DNA from: Anaerolineaceae bacterium 46_22
Lineage (GTDB): Bacteria; Chloroflexota; Anaerolineae; Anaerolineales; Anaerolineaceae
DNA: 10,558 nucleotides
Direction: 5' to 3'
NCBI GenBank assembly: GCA_001508595.1
Contig: LGHA01000031.1
Coordinates: 1 to 10,558, forward strand
Of the stretch, positions 7,111 through 10,558 are shown in pieces. Position numbers and translations under genes: made by a program. Below the pieces are notes generated by a model. It made no database searches and was not told where the DNA came from. It saw only the letters and a program-made list of their open reading frames with translations. How positions within the stretch are numbered: the first letter of the stretch is position 1; every line of letters begins with the position of its first letter.

Positions 7111-7112
7111 TG
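7099..7112 (+). promoter_or_regulatory. Coupled stop/start junction (TAATG) with ribosome site
   Basis: AAGGAG at 7099-7104 lies five bases before an ATG at 7110-7112 that shares its A with the TAA stop of glgP. Ribosomes ending glgP can restart directly, so the downstream protein should be made in step with the phosphorylase. Confidence 0.8.
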
Positions 7113-7637
7113 GACGTATTTCTTTCTCCGACAGCCTGGTTGATCGCCCTTGGCATTTTTGCTGCCCGAACAATCAATACCGCGTTGGACACATTACGGT
7201 TTATGTTTACAATGCGCGGGAAACGTGCGATGTCCTGGGTACTGGGCTTTGTTGAATCGGTTCTGTTTGTGATGATCATCGGGCAGGTTTTGAACAACTT
7301 GAGCAATCCGCTTAATATCATTGGCTATGCTGCGGGTTTTGCAACAGGGACTATATTGGGAATGGCGATTGAAAAGCGGCTGGCAATCGGCTATACGCAT
7401 TTCAGCATTATCAGCCGAAGTCACAGCACTGAAATTGCAGATGCTTTGCGTACAGAAGGTTACGGTGTAACGGAAATACCAGCCCGCGGGCGTGAAAGCA
7501 ATTTTATGCTGGTCGATTGCCATGTTCGGCGTAAGCAGGCGGATGATGTTGAAGTCCTGGCATTGAAGATTGATCCTGATGCCTTCATCACCGCTGAAGA
7601 AGTCACACCAAGGCGAAGCGGTATTTGGCACCCGTAA
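7110..7637 (+). CDS. UPF0316 family membrane protein (DUF5698 plus DUF2179)
   Basis: 175 residues, the normal length for UPF0316 proteins such as Bacillus YebE. The N-terminal half has three likely membrane helices at about 7-26, 42-61 and 66-86, separated by short basic loops (MRGKR at 35-39, EKR at 88-90). The basic residues suggest the loops and the C-terminal domain face the cytoplasm. Residues 95-165 form the soluble DUF2179 domain, with ISRSHSTEIADALRTEGYGVTEIPARGRES. DUF2179 domains also occur at the ends of YitT-type membrane proteins, where a small-ligand sensing role has been proposed. No enzymatic motif is seen. The start overlaps the glgP stop by one base, so it is the second gene of that operon and is closed by a strong terminator. 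Its role beside glucan phosphorylase is unknown. Confidence 0.88.
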   Translation: MDVFLSPTAWLIALGIFAARTINTALDTLRFMFTMRGKRAMSWVLGFVESVLFVMIIGQVLNNLSNPLNIIGYAAGFATGTILGMAIEKRLAIGYTHFSIISRSHSTEIADALRTEGYGVTEIPARGRESNFMLVDCHVRRKQADDVEVLALKIDPDAFITAEEVTPRRSGIWHP

Positions 7638-7660
7638 ATATTTATAAAAATTGATTGATG

Positions 7661-7695
7661 AAAAAGGTTATGACAAATTTGTCGTAACCTTTTTT
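7661..7695. terminator. Bidirectional hairpin terminator after the glgP operon
   Basis: A near-perfect 34-base palindrome: the arm at 7661-7677 (AAAAAGGTTATGACAAA) pairs with 7678-7694 with a single T-G wobble. The left arm starts with five A and the right ends in a run of T, so it can terminate transcripts from either side. It lies 24 bases after the UPF0316 stop. Confidence 0.85.
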
Positions 7696-7726
7696 GTTAC
7701 ATATGCTTCTAAGCTTGTTGTATACT
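7696..7726 (+). promoter_or_regulatory. Candidate promoter of the HerA-like gene
   Basis: TATACT at 7721-7726 matches five of six -10 bases. GTTACA at 7696-7701 matches four of six -35 bases but with a 19-base spacer. Start of transcription would be near 7733, about 23 bases before the ATG, with AGGAGGT at 7746-7752 as ribosome site. Its position directly after a terminator supports it. Confidence 0.45.
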
Positions 7727-7755
7727 AAAGGGACAATAGAACTACAGGAGGTATC

Positions 7756-10239
7756 ATGTCTGGAAAATCAGGCGATTTTTTCTTGGGGAAAATTTTCGAT
7801 CTCGATGCGGGGGAAATGGGTGAGGATCTGGTCCATTACGACCCGGATGATTTAACAACACATGGCGTCATCACCGGTATGACAGGCTCTGGTAAGACGG
7901 GCCTTGGTGTAATCCTGCTGGAGGAAGCTGCCCTGCAAGGGATCCCGGCAATCGTTGTAGACCCCAAAGGCGATTTGACCAACATCTTGCTGCACTTCCC
8001 TGATTTATTGCCTGAGGATTTCAAACCCTGGGTTGATTGGGACGCTGCCCGTCGTGATGGGATCAGCGTGGAAGAAGCGGCAGAAAAAGCTGCAAAACTT
8101 TGGAAAAACGGTTTGGCATCCTATGGCATTGAAAAGCCCCAGCTTGAAGCTTTACGGGATGCTGCGGAGTTTGCGGTTTACACACCGGGTTCAGATTCGG
8201 GTTTGCCAGTTAGTATTTTGGCGTCCTTTTCTGCGCCGGCGATTCCCTGGGAGGGCAATAAAGAAGTTCTGCGGGATAAGATATCAAGTACGGTTACAGC
8301 CGTCCTTGGCTTGATCGGTATCAAAGATATTGACCCGGTCAGAACCAAAGAACATATTCTGCTCTCAAATATCTTCGAGCACGCCTGGCAGGAAGGCAGA
8401 GACCTGGATATGGAGACCCTGATCACCCATGTTCAATCACCGCCTTTTGATAAATTGGGTGTCTTCTCCTTGGATCAATTTTACCTTGAAGGCGATCGCT
8501 TTAAATTGGCGATGCTGCTCAATAATTTCCTGGCGGCACCAGCATTTCACACCTGGCTTGAAGGTTCGCCGCTTGATATCGGCGCGCTATTATTCACACC
8601 GGATGGCAAACCGCGCCACAGCGTGTTTTACCTGGCGCATTTAAGTGACCAGGAGCGGATGTTCTTTGTGACATTGCTGTACACAGCTGTTGAAACCTGG
8701 ATGCGATCCCAAAAAGGGTCTGGCAGCTTGCGTGCCATGGTTTATTTTGATGAGATTGCAGGTTATTTGCCGCCCGTATCAAACCCACCCAGCAAGAACA
8801 TTATTTTACGGATGTTAAAACAAGCGCGCGCCTTTGGTGTCGGTTTGGTACTTGCCACGCAGAACCCGGTTGACCTGGATTATAAAGCACTATCCAATGC
8901 CGGCACATGGATGATCGGTAAATTGCAAACGGATCAGGATAAAGCCCGCTTGCTGGATGGTCTGGAGGGCGCTGCGCCCGGTATTAATCGGGGTGACTTT
9001 GATCGCATGATCTCAAAGATAGATAAGCGCGTGTTCTTGCTGCATAATGTTCATGAAGATGAGCCGCAGGTATTTCACACCCGTTGGGCAATGAACTATT
9101 TACCCGGGCCGCTCACACGAACCCAGCTTCCTGAACTTAACGCCCTTGTAAGTGCAAAATCCCATGATGTTAATAGGCGTGATCAGCCTGCGACAGGAAA
9201 AGTCAAGGAAGAGAAAAAAGCTTCATTGGGGCAAACCGTTGTGCCGGTTATCCCCGGGTCGGTCAAAGTGCAGTATTACCCTGTTAATCTTGGTCCTGAA
9301 TCCGCATTGAAGGCGGCAAACACCCGCCTTGCAGGTGAGATGCCCCAGCCCCAATACCTGTATCGACCGGTATTAGCTGGCCAAGCGCGGGTGGCTTATT
9401 TAGATCGGAAATATAACATCAGCCATGAAGCGCTTTATACCGTAAAGATGGATGAGTACCGAAAAAAGGGACTGATCCGTTGGGAAAATTTCATAAAAGA
9501 TCCCATTAATCTGAACAGATTGTCTCAATCACCACAGCAGGATGCCTATTTTGAATCCCTGGATACGCTTGGCATTGAAGGCGGCAATGTTATTGGCGAT
9601 TTAGAAAAAGATTTCACAGAGTGGATTTATCGCACTCAAACCATGACACTGCGCATCAATGAGACTTTGGGCGTTGTCGCGGGTCCGGAGGTTTCGGACG
9701 AGGCTTTTCGAAAAATGTGTGAGGATGCTGTTGAGGATAAAAAGGACCAGGCGATAGAAGCGATCAAAGCCAAATATGAGGCAAAATTAGACAAACTGGA
9801 AGATATGCTTCAGGGTGAAATGCAGGAGCTTGAAGAAGATAAGCAGGAATTCAACCTTCGCCGGATGGAAGAAGGCGGAAAATTGGTTGAAAATGTTATT
9901 GGGTTGCTTGGCGGCAGACGCCGCAGCCTCAGCACCTCTCTGACGAAACGCCGCATGACCAGTAAGGCTAAAGCCGATGTGGAAGAAAGCGAGCTGGAGA
10001 TTGCCAGAATTGAAGAGGATCTGAAAGAGATGGAGGAAAAGCTGGCTGATGAACTCAAAAGCATAGAGACGCAATTTGTTTCGGTGATCGACCAGGTGAT
10101 TGAAGAACCGGTTTCACCCTTTAAGAAAAATATCTTTACAGAAATGTTTGGCTTGCTTTGGCTCCCCTATTATGCTTTTGAACAAAACGGTGCCTGGGTT
10201 ACTGTCCCAGCATTTGAGTGGGAAAAAGCTGATAGCTAA
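7756..10239 (+). CDS. HerA/FtsK-like ATPase (DUF87 type) with long C-terminal coiled coil
   Basis: 827 residues, no signal peptide. Walker A is GMTGSGKT at 41-48 (Lys47), preceded by a short beta-rich start (FFLGKIFDLDAGE). IVVDPKGDLTNIL at 67-79 follows, as in HerA and TraG/VirD4-like pumps. Walker B is MVYFDEIAGYLPP at 328-340 (Asp332, Glu333), and the sensor segment is LVLATQNPVDLDY at 364-376. LRMLKQARAFG just before it is the usual HerA helix. About 220 mostly helical residues sit between the two Walker motifs. Residues 465-500 are a polar linker and 500-650 a second globular region. Residues 650-785 are strongly charged, Glu/Lys-rich coiled coil, broken at about 714-740 by a glycine-rich then basic turn (GLLGGRRR, TKRRM). 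The end (786-827) is aromatic-rich. A hexameric DNA- or protein-translocating motor is inferred; the biological role is unknown. It has its own promoter and no NurA partner beside it. The stop codon lies in a heptamer repeat. Confidence 0.88.
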   Translation: MSGKSGDFFLGKIFDLDAGEMGEDLVHYDPDDLTTHGVITGMTGSGKTGLGVILLEEAALQGIPAIVVDPKGDLTNILLHFPDLLPEDFKPWVDWDAARRDGISVEEAAEKAAKLWKNGLASYGIEKPQLEALRDAAEFAVYTPGSDSGLPVSILASFSAPAIPWEGNKEVLRDKISSTVTAVLGLIGIKDIDPVRTKEHILLSNIFEHAWQEGRDLDMETLITHVQSPPFDKLGVFSLDQFYLEGDRFKLAMLLNNFLAAPAFHTWLEGSPLDIGALLFTPDGKPRHSVFYLAHLSDQERMFFVTLLYTAVETWMRSQKGSGSLRAMVYFDEIAGYLPPVSNPPSKNIILRMLKQARAFGVGLVLATQNPVDLDYKALSNAGTWMIGKLQTDQDKARLLDGLEGAAPGINRGDFDRMISKIDKRVFLLHNVHEDEPQVFHTRWAMNYLPGPLTRTQLPELNALVSAKSHDVNRRDQPATGKVKEEKKASLGQTVVPVIPGSVKVQYYPVNLGPESALKAANTRLAGEMPQPQYLYRPVLAGQARVAYLDRKYNISHEALYTVKMDEYRKKGLIRWENFIKDPINLNRLSQSPQQDAYFESLDTLGIEGGNVIGDLEKDFTEWIYRTQTMTLRINETLGVVAGPEVSDEAFRKMCEDAVEDKKDQAIEAIKAKYEAKLDKLEDMLQGEMQELEEDKQEFNLRRMEEGGKLVENVIGLLGGRRRSLSTSLTKRRMTSKAKADVEESELEIARIEEDLKEMEEKLADELKSIETQFVSVIDQVIEEPVSPFKKNIFTEMFGLLWLPYYAFEQNGAWVTVPAFEWEKADS

Positions 10240-10275
10240 TAGCTGAAAGTTGAAAGTTAAAAGCTGAAAGCAAAT
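10227..10275 (+). repeat. Seven tandem 7-base units, consensus AGCTGAA, spanning the stop codon
   Basis: Counting in sevens from 10227 gives seven complete units over 49 bases, all starting AG. Four start AGCT with a fifth-to-seventh base of GAT, AAT or GAA, two start AGTT, and the last is AGCAAAT. The first two units encode the final Ala-Asp-Ser of the ATPase and supply its TAA stop at 10237-10239. The other five are intergenic. Because seven is not a multiple of three, each added unit shifts the frame. Confidence 0.8.
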
Positions 10276-10361
10276 GATTGCTAATGGAACTCTTATATTA
10301 TGCAAGTAAAGTGATTAAGGATAGATGACTGATAAAAAAATGATTATAAAGGAGCTAAAAA
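10240..10361. other. Gap between the HerA-like gene and the OsmC gene
   Basis: After the heptamer tract there is an AT-rich stretch with a small AGCAA/TTGCT hairpin (10269-10282) lacking a T-tract, so no clear terminator. TATATT/TATTAT at 10294-10301 could be a -10 box but no -35 fits it. AAAGGAG at 10348-10354 is the ribosome site of the next gene. Confidence 0.4.
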
Positions 10362-10558
10362 ATGATTAAAAGAACAGCAAAAGCCGTTTGGAAAGGTGAT
10401 CTCAAGGAGGGGAAGGGCAAACTTAAACTTGGAAGCGGCGCATTTAAAGGCAAGTATTCGTTTACATCCCGTTTCGAGGATGGCGTGGGGACCAATCCTG
10501 AAGAGCTGATTGGCGCAGCACATGCAGGGTGCTTCTCCATGGCACTTTCCGGTGATCT
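10362..10558 (+). CDS. OsmC/Ohr-family peroxidase (N-terminal part only)
   Basis: The first 65 codons are inside the window; the gene runs off the right edge (the family is about 140 residues). [19 protein letters not shown] at 45-63 is the OsmC/Ohr signature, with Cys57 as the peroxidatic cysteine. The partner cysteine lies beyond the window. The family reduces organic hydroperoxides with thiol reductants in the cytosol. The early [20 protein letters not shown] stretch, with a GVGTNPEE junction, fits the OsmC subgroup better than Ohr. The ATG has AAAGGAG seven bases upstream. It may be induced by oxidative or osmotic stress as in other bacteria, but no operator was seen. Confidence 0.9.
   Translation, partial: MIKRTAKAVWKGDLKEGKGKLKLGSGAFKGKYSFTSRFEDGVGTNPEELIGAAHAGCFSMALSGD

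Noticed and set aside
10227..10275. CRISPR-like array
   Set aside because: The units are 7 bases and directly adjacent, with no spacers and no cas genes nearby.

Overview
The window reads as chromosomal DNA from a free-living bacterium with moderate GC. Gene content and style suggest an anaerobic Chloroflexota of the Anaerolineae type: a short DUF3417-type glucan phosphorylase, GlpX as the fructose bisphosphatase, a UPF0316 membrane protein, a large stand-alone HerA-like ATPase, and degenerate heptamer repeats between genes. This placement is inference; no 16S rRNA, tRNA or other marker is present. I saw no insertion sequence, phage gene, CRISPR array or RNA gene.

Layout. Positions 1-2575 hold three genes on the minus strand, in transcription order: a HAD-family hydrolase (2575-1877), a two-nuclease-domain DUF2779 protein (1748-420), and a DinB-fold protein that starts at 430, overlaps the nuclease gene by 11 bases and leaves the window on the left. 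The rest is on the plus strand: glpX (2718-3707), an isochorismatase/nicotinamidase-type cysteine hydrolase (3977-4681), an alpha-glucan phosphorylase (4927-7110) overlapping a UPF0316 membrane protein (7110-7637) by one base, a HerA/FtsK-like ATPase with a long coiled-coil tail (7756-10239), and the start of an OsmC-family peroxidase (10362 to the right edge). Good hairpin terminators lie after the cysteine hydrolase and after the UPF0316 gene. The divergent promoter region lies between 2576 and 2717.

How the genes work together. GlpX (fructose-1,6-bisphosphate to fructose-6-phosphate) and the glucan phosphorylase (glycogen to glucose-1-phosphate) both belong to gluconeogenic and storage-carbon metabolism, but they appear to be separate transcription units. 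The phosphorylase and UPF0316 genes look translationally coupled. The DUF2779 nuclease and the DinB-like protein also look coupled. The HerA-like gene has its own promoter and terminator-bounded unit, with no NurA-type nuclease beside it inside the window.

Most unusual signals. A run of seven 7-base repeat units supplies the stop codon of the HerA-like gene and continues downstream. A similar but different 7-base-period tract follows glpX, whose stop codon also lies in a repeated motif. The DUF2779 protein joins a PD-(D/E)XK nuclease with a four-cysteine cluster to a DEDD-like exonuclease domain. The HerA-like ATPase carries a coiled-coil hairpin with a glycine-rich, basic turn. I found no complete, clearly new multi-gene system; the two nucleic-acid proteins are the best candidates for undescribed function.
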